DNA of 64,000 nt from the NCBI RefSeq assembly GCF_900103935.1, contig NZ_FNIC01000001.1, positions 1 to 64,000 on the forward strand, read 5' to 3'. Below the pieces are notes generated by a model. That model made no database searches and was not told the DNA's origin. It saw nothing but the letters and a program-made list of their open reading frames with translations. Source of the stretch: Nocardioides szechwanensis (GTDB lineage: Bacteria; Actinomycetota; Actinomycetes; Propionibacteriales; Nocardioidaceae). Both the position numbers and the translations under genes were made by a program. Below are positions 54,163 through 62,127 of the stretch, in pieces. Every line of letters begins with the position of its first letter. The first letter of the stretch is position 1.

Positions 54163-56540
54163 GCAACGCGACCTGCACCCAGCCCGGCTGCTCGGGCACC
54201 GTCACCGACGGCTACTGCGACGTGTGCGGCATGGCCGCCGCGCCGGGGGCCTCCGCCGCTGCGGCGGTGTCCCCCTCGGCGGCATCAGCGGCGCCGGCGG
54301 CAGCAGTGTCCAGCGGCCCCGCGGCGGCCGACGGCTCCGCCTGCACCCAGCCCGGCTGCTCGGGCACCATCGCCGACGGCTACTGCGACACCTGCGGCAT
54401 GGCCGGGACGGCCGGGTCCGGAGGCGCGACCCCCGCCGCTGGCGACGGGATCTCCAGCGTCTCGACCCGCACCTCGTCGAGCCGCGTCGAGTCGGCGGCG
54501 ATCGGCTCAAAGCGCGCGCACGGCACGGCCTCCACGCGCCGCACCCGCGCTGGCTCGCAGCGGATGCGCGCGGCCCGGCTGGGCGCCGGGCTGACCGTCG
54601 TACCTCCTGCGCCGCCGGTCGACGCGAGCAAGGCGATCAACCCCGATCCACAGGTGCCCGAGGACAAGCGGGTCTGCTCCAAGTGCGGCACCGAGATCGG
54701 CCGTTCGCGAGACGGGCAGCCCGGTCGCACCGAGGGCTTCTGCCCCCAGTGCGGGCAGGAGTTCTCGTTCTCGCCCAAGCTCGGCCCCGGCGACGTGGTC
54801 GGCGGGCAGTACGAGGTCGTCGGCGCGATCGCCCACGGCGGCCTGGGCTGGATCTACCTCGCCAAGGACCGCAACGTCTCCAACCGCTGGGTGGTGCTCA
54901 AGGGCCTGCTCAACTCCGGTGACCCCGACGCGCTGGCCGCCGCCATCGCCGAGCAGCAGTTCCTCGCGCAGGTCGAGCACCCGCTGATCGTCGAGATCTA
55001 CAACTTCGTCACCCACGAGGGTGCCGGCTACATCGTCATGGAGTACGTCGGCGGCAAGTCGCTCAAGCAGATCCTCAAGCAGCGGATGCGCGACAACAAC
55101 GGCGCCTATGACCCGCTGCCGGTCGACCAGGCGCTGGCCTACCTGCTCGAGGTGCTGCCTGCGTTCCAGTACCTCCACGACCTCGGGCTGGTCTACTGCG
55201 ACTTCAAGCCCGACAACCTGATCCAGGTCGGCGACGCGATCAAGCTGATCGACCTCGGCGGCGTCCGCAAGATCGACGACCCGGACTCCGCTATCTACGG
55301 CACCGTCGGCTACCAGGCGCCGGAGGTCCCGGAGGTCGGGCCCAGCGTGGCCTCCGACATCTACACGATCGGTCGCACGCTGGTCGTGCTCTGCATGGAG
55401 TTCCGGGGCTATCAGGGCACCTACCTCCACTCGTTGCCGCCGCCGGAGTCGACGCCGCTGTTCGCCCAGTACGACTCGCTCTACTGGCTGATCGCCAAGT
55501 GCTGCGCGCCCGACCCCGCCGACCGGTTCGCGTCCGCCGACGAGCTGCGGGTCCAGCTGCTCGGCGTCCTGCGGGAGGTGGTCGCGTCCCGCACCCAGGG
55601 CACCGCACTGACGTCGGCCGCCTCGGTGCTCTTCGAGTCTCCGGCCACCTCTTCGGCGGCGCTGGAGTGGTCCCAGCTGCCCTCACTGCGCCCCGACACC
55701 GCCGACTCCCAGTACGCCTGGCTCTCGGGCCTCGGAGCCGACGACCCGAAGCAGCGTTTGGCCGACCTCGAGCAGGCGCCCGAGCACACCGCCGAGGTCT
55801 GGCTGGCCCGTGCCCATGCGGCGCTGGAGATGCAGGAGCCCGCGCGGGCCCGGGGCTACGCCGCCGACCTCCTCGCCGAGGACCCGTGGGAGTGGCGAGC
55901 GCTGTGGGTCGACGGCCTGGCCGCGCTCCAGCTCCAGGACTGGGAGACCGCCAAGGCCTCCTTCAACGCCGTCTACCAGCAGGTGCCCGGCGAGCTCGCG
56001 CCCAAGCTCGCGCTCGCCGTCGCCTGTGAGCGCGGCCAGCTGCCGGAGGTCGCCGAGGCGCTCTACGCGACCTGCGCCGCGACCGACGCGACGTACGTCG
56101 CGCCCGCGTCGTTCGGCATGGCGCGGGTGCGCGCCCAGCGCAGCGACATGCAGGGCGCGGTCACGGCGCTCGACCAGGTGCCGTCGACCAGCCGGGGCTA
56201 CCCGGAGAGCCGGCAGCTGCGCGCCGACGTGCTCCTGTCCGGCGGCGCCCAGGACATCGCGCTGCTCGACCAGGCCATGCGCTCGATCGAGTCGGTGTCG
56301 ATGGACCCGCGCACGCGCGAGACCTACACGGTGCGCATCCTGGGGCAGGCTCTCAAGGTGGTGCTGAGCAGCAACGCCCGGCCGGATGCCAGGGTGGGGT
56401 CACACCCGGCCACCGAGTCAGGGCTTCGCGACGGGCTCGAGCGGTCCTACCGGGCCCTGGCCCGTGACGCCACCGAGCACCGGCAACGTGTCGAGCTCGT
56501 CAACCAGGCCAACGCCGTAAGGATGTGGACGCTGACATGA
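54159..56540 (+). CDS. pknG: Serine/threonine protein kinase PknG
   Basis: The product has 793 residues, close to mycobacterial PknG (750). Residues 4-27 and 62-86 are two near-identical CTQPGCSG-DGYCDxCG zinc-knuckle modules. A Thr/Ser/Arg-rich segment and LGAGLTVVPPAPPVD lead to the rubredoxin-like domain (CSKCGTEIGRSRDGQ, CPQCGQEFSF). The kinase domain follows (IAHGGLGWIYLAKDRNV, VVLKGLLNSG with the ATP lysine, catalytic loop YCDFKPDNLI, LIDLGGVRKI) and then a TPR domain to the end. PknG adjusts glutamate and TCA-cycle metabolism by phosphorylating GarA/OdhI-type FHA proteins. The catalytic loop has no HRD, as is normal for PknG. Confidence 0.95.
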   Translation: MSNATCTQPGCSGTVTDGYCDVCGMAAAPGASAAAAVSPSAASAAPAAAVSSGPAAADGSACTQPGCSGTIADGYCDTCGMAGTAGSGGATPAAGDGISSVSTRTSSSRVESAAIGSKRAHGTASTRRTRAGSQRMRAARLGAGLTVVPPAPPVDASKAINPDPQVPEDKRVCSKCGTEIGRSRDGQPGRTEGFCPQCGQEFSFSPKLGPGDVVGGQYEVVGAIAHGGLGWIYLAKDRNVSNRWVVLKGLLNSGDPDALAAAIAEQQFLAQVEHPLIVEIYNFVTHEGAGYIVMEYVGGKSLKQILKQRMRDNNGAYDPLPVDQALAYLLEVLPAFQYLHDLGLVYCDFKPDNLIQVGDAIKLIDLGGVRKIDDPDSAIYGTVGYQAPEVPEVGPSVASDIYTIGRTLVVLCMEFRGYQGTYLHSLPPPESTPLFAQYDSLYWLIAKCCAPDPADRFASADELRVQLLGVLREVVASRTQGTALTSAASVLFESPATSSAALEWSQLPSLRPDTADSQYAWLSGLGADDPKQRLADLEQAPEHTAEVWLARAHAALEMQEPARARGYAADLLAEDPWEWRALWVDGLAALQLQDWETAKASFNAVYQQVPGELAPKLALAVACERGQLPEVAEALYATCAATDATYVAPASFGMARVRAQRSDMQGAVTALDQVPSTSRGYPESRQLRADVLLSGGAQDIALLDQAMRSIESVSMDPRTRETYTVRILGQALKVVLSSNARPDARVGSHPATESGLRDGLERSYRALARDATEHRQRVELVNQANAVRMWTLT

Positions 56541-57727
56541 CCGACACCCAGACCTGTCCGGCCTGCGCGGCGGACATGCCCGCCGGCACGCTCTTCTGCG
56601 AGAGCTGCGGTGCCTCCCTCAGCGGTGCTGCCGCCCCGGACCCGGGTGCCCGCCCGGTGGACCTCAAGGGTGCGCTGCCCGCCGACGGCGCGACGCCGCT
56701 CGACGAGGCCGCCCCGATCAGCGCCGCCACCCGGCCGGCCGCGCCGGCAGCGGCTGCCGCGGCCGAGACCGTCCCGGCCCGGGTGCCCTGCCACAGCTGC
56801 GGCGGACCGATCGGGCCCGACGGCTACTGCGAGCAGTGCGGCACCAAGGCACCCAGCGAACGCGACCACTTCCGCGAGGCCCCCGCCGACTGGGTCGCCG
56901 GGGTCTGCGACCGCGGCATCCGCCACAGCCGCAACGAGGACGCGATGGCGCTGCTGGCCTCACCCGTGGCCGGGGAGCGCGCCCTGCTCCTGGTGCTCGA
57001 CGGCGTCTCCAACACCGACGACTCCCACATCGCCTCGCTCGCCGGGGCGCGCGCCGCCCGCGAGGTGCTGCGTACGCCGCTGCCGCAGGGCATGGGCACG
57101 CCGGAAGGCCGGGTCGCCGCGGTGACGAAGGTGTTCACCGACGCGGTCGCGGCCGCCCAGGAAGCCGTCGTGGCGACCACCCCCGCGGGGTCGGTCAGCC
57201 CGCCGTCGGCGACGTTCGTCTGCGTGGTCGTCGAGGGCAACCGCCTGTCGTACGCCAACATCGGCGACTCCCGCGCCTACTGGTTCCCCGACGGCGCCCC
57301 CGGGGTGCAGCTCTCCGTCGACGACTCGGTCGCCCAGCAGATGATCGCGTCGGGGATCTCGCGCGCGCAGGCCGAGACGTCGCCGCAGGCGCACGCGATC
57401 ACCAAGTGGCTCGGCCGCGACGCTCCCGACCTGGCCCCGACGGTCGGTGAGCTCGACGTCACCGGACCCGGGTGGGTGATGGTCTGCTCCGACGGGCTGT
57501 GGAACTACGCCTCGACTCCGGAGGAGCTCACGGCCCAGATGCAGGCGGCCGGGGTCACCGAGCCGGCCGCGCTCGCGCTCGCCCTGACCGACTTCGCCAA
57601 CGCCCGGGGCGGCATCGACAACATCACCGTGACGTTGGCACGACTACCAGGCGCCCCGGCGGGGCAGAATGCCCCTGCTGAGACCGGTTCCGCCGGCTCT
57701 GTCGTCGATCCCGAGGAGAAGAACTGA
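56537..57727 (+). CDS. PP2C-type protein phosphatase with N-terminal zinc ribbons
   Basis: The product has 396 residues from ATG 56537, overlapping pknG by four bases. Two zinc ribbons: CPACAADMPAGTLFCESCG (residues 7-25) and CHSCGGPIGPDGYCEQCG (about 84-101). The PP2C domain follows with metal motifs RHSRNEDAMA, LLVLDGVSNT (DGVS instead of the usual DGMGG), ANIGDSRAYWF, MVCSDGLWNY and GGIDNITVTLA. It should reverse phosphorylation by PknG or another kinase. Next gene overlaps by one base. Confidence 0.93.
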   Translation: MTDTQTCPACAADMPAGTLFCESCGASLSGAAAPDPGARPVDLKGALPADGATPLDEAAPISAATRPAAPAAAAAAETVPARVPCHSCGGPIGPDGYCEQCGTKAPSERDHFREAPADWVAGVCDRGIRHSRNEDAMALLASPVAGERALLLVLDGVSNTDDSHIASLAGARAAREVLRTPLPQGMGTPEGRVAAVTKVFTDAVAAAQEAVVATTPAGSVSPPSATFVCVVVEGNRLSYANIGDSRAYWFPDGAPGVQLSVDDSVAQQMIASGISRAQAETSPQAHAITKWLGRDAPDLAPTVGELDVTGPGWVMVCSDGLWNYASTPEELTAQMQAAGVTEPAALALALTDFANARGGIDNITVTLARLPGAPAGQNAPAETGSAGSVVDPEEKN

Positions 57728-59004
57728 TGGCTGAGTTCACCGCGTCCGTCTACCAGAACGAGTTCCTGCCCGACGGCGGCACCGACGTCAACGCGATCGT
57801 CACCGTCACCTGCACCGGCGCGGGCACGGCCGGGCAGTCCGGCGGCGGCGCCGCGGGCGAGGTGATCATCGTCGACACGTCGGGCTCCATGGGTCCGCAG
57901 ACGATGGCCGCGGCCAAGCAGGCCGCCATGGCCGCGATCGCCGAGATCGTCGACGGCACCTGGTTCGCGGTGATCGCCGGGTCCGACCGGGCGATGCTGG
58001 CCTACCCGCAGGTGCAGTCCGGGCCGGGCCTGGTCCAGGCCAACGACGCCACCCGGGCCGAGGCGACGACCGCGGTGAGCCGCTTCGTCGGCAGCGGCGG
58101 TACGGCGATCAGCACCTGGCTCGACCTCGCCGGCACGCTGTTCGCGTCGGTGCCCGAGGCGACCCAGCGGCACGCGATCCTGCTCACCGACGGCGAGAAT
58201 CGCGAGCAGCCCGGCTCGCTCGACGCGGCCATCCGTCGGGCCACCGGCGTCTTCCAGTGCGACTGCCGCGGTGCCGGCACCGACTGGCAGGTCGAGGAGA
58301 TCCGCCGGATCGCCCAGGCGCTGCTCGGCACCGTCGACATCATCCCGGAGCCCTCGCAGATGCAGGCGCAGTTCGAGGAGATGATGCGCAGCTCGATGGC
58401 GCGCGGCGTCGCCGACGCGCAGCTGCGGATCTGGACGCCCCAGGGCGCGCAGGTGCTGTTCGTCCGCCAGGTCTCGCCGACCGTCGAGGACCTTACCGAC
58501 CGCCGGGTCGTGGTCAACCCGCTGACCGGCGGCTACCCGACCGGCGCGTGGGCCGACGAGTCGCGTGACTACCACGTGGCGGTGCGGGTCGCGGCCAAGG
58601 CGATCGGCCAGGAGCAGCTCGCGGCGCGGGTCCAGCTGGCGATCGGCGACAACGTCGCCACGCAGGGCCTGGTGAAGGCCACCTGGTCCAACAACTCCGA
58701 GCTGACCACGCGGATCGACCAGCAGGTCGCCCACTACACCGGGCAGACCGAGCTCGCCGCGATGATCCAGGAGGGGCTCGCGGCCAAGGCCGCGGGCGAC
58801 GAGGCGACCGCCACCACCAAGCTCGGGCGCGCCGTGCAGCTCGCGGCCGAGACCGGCAACGACGAGGCCACCTCCAAGCTCAAGAAGGTCGTCGACATCC
58901 AGGACGAGCGCGAGGGCACGGTCCGGCTCAAGGCGGCCATCGCGAAGGCCGACGAGATGGCCCTCGACACCGCGTCGACCAAGACGACCCGGATCAAGAA
59001 GTGA
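57727..59004 (+). CDS. VWA domain protein
   Basis: The product has 425 residues. The von Willebrand factor A domain at about residues 35-215 has an intact MIDAS: VIIVDTSGSMGPQ (DxSxS), the Thr in GSGGTAISTWLD and an Asp in ILLTDGENREQPG. The rest is a beta region (TVEDLTDRRVVVNPLTGGYPTG) and a helical tail (AKAAGDEATATTKLGRAVQLAAETG). No signal or membrane segment, so cytoplasmic. VWA proteins of this kind, joined with a kinase and a PP2C, are known from Ter-type stress operons. Confidence 0.93.
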   Translation: MAEFTASVYQNEFLPDGGTDVNAIVTVTCTGAGTAGQSGGGAAGEVIIVDTSGSMGPQTMAAAKQAAMAAIAEIVDGTWFAVIAGSDRAMLAYPQVQSGPGLVQANDATRAEATTAVSRFVGSGGTAISTWLDLAGTLFASVPEATQRHAILLTDGENREQPGSLDAAIRRATGVFQCDCRGAGTDWQVEEIRRIAQALLGTVDIIPEPSQMQAQFEEMMRSSMARGVADAQLRIWTPQGAQVLFVRQVSPTVEDLTDRRVVVNPLTGGYPTGAWADESRDYHVAVRVAAKAIGQEQLAARVQLAIGDNVATQGLVKATWSNNSELTTRIDQQVAHYTGQTELAAMIQEGLAAKAAGDEATATTKLGRAVQLAAETGNDEATSKLKKVVDIQDEREGTVRLKAAIAKADEMALDTASTKTTRIKK

Positions 59005-59735
59005 ACGTCTGCCCGGCGGGCCACGACACTGCTGCCACCGACTACTGCGACGTCTGCGGCATCGCCATGGGCGACCAGCCCGCATCGTCTACGGACGACA
59101 CGGGCACCCTGCCGGTGGTCCCGCCGGCGGCGCCCGACACGACGTCGTGCCCCAACTGCTCGGCGGCCAACCCGGCCAACGCGCTGTTCTGCGAGGCGTG
59201 TGGCTACGACTTCACCACCGGCACGATGCCGCGCCCGCTCAACCCGCTCGACGTGTCGTCGGGCTCGACGCCGGCTGCGGGCGCCGCACCAGCTGCCCCG
59301 GCCGACCCCAATCCGGCGCCCGCGCTCACCGACGCGTGGGTGGCCGAGATCTGGATCGACCCCGACTGGTACACCGACCAGAAGAGCACCGACCCGCTGC
59401 CCTCGCCCGGCCTGCCGACCGTCGTACCTCTCAAGCACACGTCGGTGCTGATCGGCCGCGCCTCGCGCAGCCGCAACATCACCCCCGACATCGACCTGTC
59501 CTCCGACAACGGCATCAGCCGGCGCCACGCGCAGCTGACCACCGACGGCACCCGCTGGTGGGTCGAGGACCTCGGCTCCTCCAACGGCACCTACGTCGGC
59601 AGCTCGGTCGGCAGACTCCCGAGCACGCCGGTCCCGGTCGGACGGAAGTTGGAGATCGCCCCCGACGAGCGCGTCTACGTCGGCGCCTGGACCCGCATCG
59701 TCATCCGCCGCGCCACCGACGGGGAGGTGGCGTGA
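59001..59735 (+). CDS. FHA domain protein with two zinc ribbons
   Basis: The product has 244 residues with a GTG start overlapping the VWA stop. Zinc modules: CPAGHDTAATDYCDVCG (residues 4-20) and CPNCSAANPANALFCEACG (about 50-68). The C-terminal FHA domain (about 145-225) has the phospho-Thr-binding residues in LIGRASRSRN, DNGISRRHAQL and GSSNGTYVG. It differs from GarA/OdhI, which are shorter and lack zinc ribbons, so it may be a separate reader of PknG phosphorylation. A threonine in the N-terminal linker (TDDTGTLPV) could be a site. Last gene of the operon. Confidence 0.92.
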   Translation: MNVCPAGHDTAATDYCDVCGIAMGDQPASSTDDTGTLPVVPPAAPDTTSCPNCSAANPANALFCEACGYDFTTGTMPRPLNPLDVSSGSTPAAGAAPAAPADPNPAPALTDAWVAEIWIDPDWYTDQKSTDPLPSPGLPTVVPLKHTSVLIGRASRSRNITPDIDLSSDNGISRRHAQLTTDGTRWWVEDLGSSNGTYVGSSVGRLPSTPVPVGRKLEIAPDERVYVGAWTRIVIRRATDGEVA

Positions 59736-59786
59736 CTTCGTCCCGCCATTGGGAGTACTCGCTGCGCTCGTACGTCCCGGTTTGAG

Positions 59787-59848
59787 GTTGACCCGCCCGA
59801 AACTTTCGGGCGGGTCAACGCACTAGGCGGTGAGTTTCGGGCGGGTCA
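59787..59848. repeat. Palindromic terminator repeat, copy 2 (with third arm)
   Basis: Core GTTGACCCGCCCGAAA (59787-59802), C, and its complement (59804-59819), followed by an 8-base spacer and the third arm ending at 59848. Centre-to-third-arm distance equals that of copy 1. The last three bases are the stop codon of the minus-strand methyltransferase. It follows the FHA gene by about 50 bases and should end the PknG operon transcript, although no T-run follows here. Confidence 0.9.
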
Positions 59849-60412
59849 ACGCTTGGTGGCGATGAGGGTGGAGGCGTCGGAGGCGACCATGACCTCGACG
59901 GTGGTGAAGCGGTCGTCGGTCAGCCAGCTCTCGCGCAGGGTGTCGACGCGGCCGCCGGTGATCGGGGGCCACACCTCGCAGGGGGTGAAGTCGTCGAGCA
60001 CCACGATGCCGCCGTCCTCGACCAGGTCGGCCACGGCGTCGACGCCCACCTCGCCCGGCTGACCGGAGTCGAGGAAGAGCAGCGAGAACGGGCCCTTGTC
60101 GAGCAGGGTCGACCAGTCGGCGGCGAGCACCTCGACCTGCGGGTCGTCGACGAAGATCTCCGCCGCGGCTCCGGCGAGCTTGGCATCGAGCTCGGCGGTG
60201 ATGATCTTGGCGTCACCGCGTACGCCGGAGCGCAGCCACGCGGTGCCCACGCCGCAGCCGGTCCCGAACTCCGCCATCGTGCCCTCGCGGGTGGCCGCCA
60301 GGGTCGCGAGCAGGCGGCCGGTCTCGTTGCGGCAGAAGGACACGTAGCCCGCCTTGCGCGAGACGGCGAAGGCGCGGTTGACCACGTCGGGAAGGTCGGG
60401 GGAGGCGCTCAC
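59846..60412 (-). CDS. Class I SAM-dependent O-methyltransferase
   Basis: The product has 188 residues with a GTG start at 60412. The SAM-binding motif I is MAEFGTGCGVGTAWLRSG, motif II ITAELDAKLAGAAAEIF, and the metal-region-like PFSLLFLDSGQPGE and GGIVVLDDFTPCEVWPP resemble O-methyltransferases of the COMT/family 3 type. The substrate is unknown. The stop lies in the palindromic repeat; the 5' side faces the leuB regulatory region, so promoters are divergent. Confidence 0.85.
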   Translation of the reverse strand: MSASPDLPDVVNRAFAVSRKAGYVSFCRNETGRLLATLAATREGTMAEFGTGCGVGTAWLRSGVRGDAKIITAELDAKLAGAAAEIFVDDPQVEVLAADWSTLLDKGPFSLLFLDSGQPGEVGVDAVADLVEDGGIVVLDDFTPCEVWPPITGGRVDTLRESWLTDDRFTTVEVMVASDASTLIATKR

Positions 60413-60430
60413 CCCAAGAGTCTTTCATCC

Positions 60431-60446
60431 TGGGACGGACGTCTCA
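60431..60446 (+). promoter_or_regulatory. TGGGAC palindrome upstream of leuB leader
   Basis: TGGGACGGACGTCTCA is the third copy of the TGGGAC-N4-GTCNCR element found twice before ilvB, and it shares the preceding CATCC with the second ilvB copy. It lies 80 bases before the leuB leader ATG, against 57 for the nearer ilvB site. Binding protein unknown. It also lies 19 bases before the divergent methyltransferase start. Confidence 0.6.
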
Positions 60447-60510
60447 GCATGCGAGCAGTTCCCCGAAGGCGTGGCCGACCGCGACGCGAGCCCCCTACTC
60501 TGACCTCACC

Positions 60511-60555
60511 ATGCGGAGCGTATTCGTACTCATCGAGCGCCGCGGCGAGGCCTAG
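60511..60555 (+). CDS. leuB leader peptide (14 residues)
   Basis: The open frame reads MRSVFVLIERRGEA and stops at TAG 60553. Five codons in a row (Val-Phe-Val-Leu-Ile, 60520-60534) include four branched-chain amino acids. A TACTCT -10-like element (60496-60501) puts the transcript start at or near the ATG, so translation would be leaderless, as at ilvB. The last codons form one arm of a hairpin. I read it as a sensor peptide for branched-chain aminoacyl-tRNA. Confidence 0.75.
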   Translation: MRSVFVLIERRGEA

Positions 60556-60744
60556 CAGTAGATCTGCTCATAGAGGCCACCTCGCCGCGGGTGTTCGGCG
60601 TCGTGCGGTCTCTTACCTCGTCTCTCGCTCCGCCGCAGGATCCCGATCAGCGTTCGCGCGATCCGCATCCTGCTCGGTCCAGCTCCTCTCACGCGATCCG
60701 TGGGTCCCGCCTCTCCTGCGGCGGAGCGAAGACGTTTCGTCTTC
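60540..60744 (+). promoter_or_regulatory. Structured leuB leader RNA (attenuator candidate)
   Basis: CCGCGGCGAGG (60540-60550) pairs perfectly with CCTCGCCGCGG (60580-60590), with AGCAG/CTGCT (60554-60568) nested inside. Further on, a 16-base perfect long-range pairing joins 60625-60640 (tcgctccgccgcagga) with 60714-60729, and a 7-bp hairpin GAAGACG-TTT-CGTCTTC (60728-60744) competes with its last bases. No T-run follows, so the mechanism could be Rho-dependent termination or translation control. These 386 bases between genes hold no other gene apart from the leader peptide. Confidence 0.6.
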
Positions 60745-60799
60745 CCATCCGACGGTCCGGCCCATCCGGACCCAGCCAGTGAAAGCCAGGAGCAGCGCC

Positions 60800-60925
60800 A
60801 TGTACGACATGTATCCCGAGTGGGGACCCGCCAGCCACAACCCGGACAACCCGCGCAGCCACGAGGCCGTCCAGGCCTCGCTTGACCTGCGAGACAACGG
60901 CGGCCTGCGCCCCGACGACAACTAA
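60800..60925 (+). CDS. Small protein upstream of leuB, 41 residues
   Basis: ATG 60800 is preceded by a strong Shine-Dalgarno (caggag, 60787-60792). The product starts [19 protein letters not shown] and ends [10 protein letters not shown]; it is polar, acidic and without membrane segment. The gene ends 11 bases before leuB, which itself lacks a Shine-Dalgarno, so leuB translation is probably coupled to this gene. I do not know a function; it could be a coupling cistron or a small regulator. Confidence 0.7.
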   Translation: MYDMYPEWGPASHNPDNPRSHEAVQASLDLRDNGGLRPDDN

Positions 60926-60936
60926 CGTTCGCCCAC

Positions 60937-62034
60937 ATGACCACCACTGACTCGAACGCGCCCACCGGCGCAGACACCGGCTCGGGCACCCTCAAGCTCG
61001 CCGTCATCCCCGGCGACGGCATCGGGCAGGAGGTCACCGCCGAGGCCCTCAAGGTCCTCGAGCTGGCCGCCCCCGCGGGAGTGAAGTTCGAGCCGACCCG
61101 CTACGACCTCGGCGCGGAGCGCTACCTCGCGACCGGCGAGGTGCTGCCCGACTCCGTGCTCGCCGAGATCCGCGACCACGACGCCATCCTGCTCGGCGCG
61201 GTCGGCGGCAAGCCCAACGACCCGAACCTGCCGCCGGGCATCCTCGAGCGCGGCCTGCTGCTGCGGCTGCGCTTCGAGCTCGACCACTACGTCAACCTGC
61301 GCCCCTCGCGCATCTTCCCGGGCGTGGCCTCACCCCTGGCCAACCCTGGAGACGTCGACTTCGTCGTGGTCCGCGAAGGCACCGAAGGCCCCTACACGGG
61401 TAACGGTGGCGCCCTGCGCGTCGGTACGCCGCACGAGATCGCCACCGAGGTCTCGGTCAACACCGCGTTCGGCGTCGAGCGGGTGGTCCGCGACGCGTTC
61501 GCCCGAGCGCAGCGCCGCGCCCGCAAGAAGCTCACCCTGGTCCACAAGACCAACGTGCTCGTCAACGCCGGCTCCGTGTGGTGGCGGCTGACCCAGGAGG
61601 TCGCCCGCGAGTTCCCGGAGGTCACCGTCGACTACATGCACATCGACGCGGCCATGATCTACATGACGACCGACCCGTCGCGCTTCGACGTGATCGTCAC
61701 CGACAACCTCTTCGGCGACATCATCACCGACCTCGCCGCCGCCATCACCGGCGGCATCGGCCTCGCGGCGTCCGGCAACATCAACCCGGACCGCACCGCC
61801 CCCTCGATGTTCGAGCCCGTGCACGGCTCGGCGCCCGACATCGCCGGGCAGGAGAAGGCCGACCCCACCGCCGCCATCCTCTCGGTGTCGCTCCTGCTCG
61901 ACCACCTCGGGCACTCCGACGCCGCCGCCGTGGTCGAGGCGGCGGTCATCGCCGACCTGGCCGAGCGCAGCCCGGCGACCATCCGTCGTACCTCTGAGAT
62001 CGGCGACGCCATCGCGTCACGAGTAGGCGGCTAG
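60937..62034 (+). CDS. leuB: 3-isopropylmalate dehydrogenase
   Basis: The product has 365 residues with about 18 extra N-terminal residues before [17 protein letters not shown]-dependent beta-decarboxylating dehydrogenase: [32 protein letters not shown], the substrate Lys/Tyr region [12 protein letters not shown] and HKTNVL, and metal Asp residues in [22 protein letters not shown]. Third step of leucine synthesis. Regulated by the leader peptide structure and probably the TGGGAC site. Confidence 0.96.
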   Translation: MTTTDSNAPTGADTGSGTLKLAVIPGDGIGQEVTAEALKVLELAAPAGVKFEPTRYDLGAERYLATGEVLPDSVLAEIRDHDAILLGAVGGKPNDPNLPPGILERGLLLRLRFELDHYVNLRPSRIFPGVASPLANPGDVDFVVVREGTEGPYTGNGGALRVGTPHEIATEVSVNTAFGVERVVRDAFARAQRRARKKLTLVHKTNVLVNAGSVWWRLTQEVAREFPEVTVDYMHIDAAMIYMTTDPSRFDVIVTDNLFGDIITDLAAAITGGIGLAASGNINPDRTAPSMFEPVHGSAPDIAGQEKADPTAAILSVSLLLDHLGHSDAAAVVEAAVIADLAERSPATIRRTSEIGDAIASRVGG

Positions 62035-62057
62035 CCCCGCCAGCACCACGACGCAGG

Positions 62058-62084
62058 CGCCGGGCACGGGACACGTGCCCGGCG
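62058..62084 (+). terminator. Hairpin after leuB
   Basis: CGCCGGGCAC (62058-62067) and GTGCCCGGCG (62075-62084) form a perfect 10-bp stem with a 7-base loop, 24 bases after the leuB stop. No T-run follows directly (tcgtcattt), so termination strength is uncertain. It separates leuB from ilvE, which then needs its own promoter in the following 40 bases. Confidence 0.65.
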
Positions 62085-62127
62085 TTCGTCATTTCCCACA
62101 CATCCCAATACCGAGGGGTCAGATACC

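Noticed and set aside
59001..59735. FHA protein as the GarA/OdhI orthologue
   Set aside because: It is longer, has two zinc ribbons and no recognisable N-terminal ETTSVF-like phosphorylation site, so I leave it as a distinct FHA protein.
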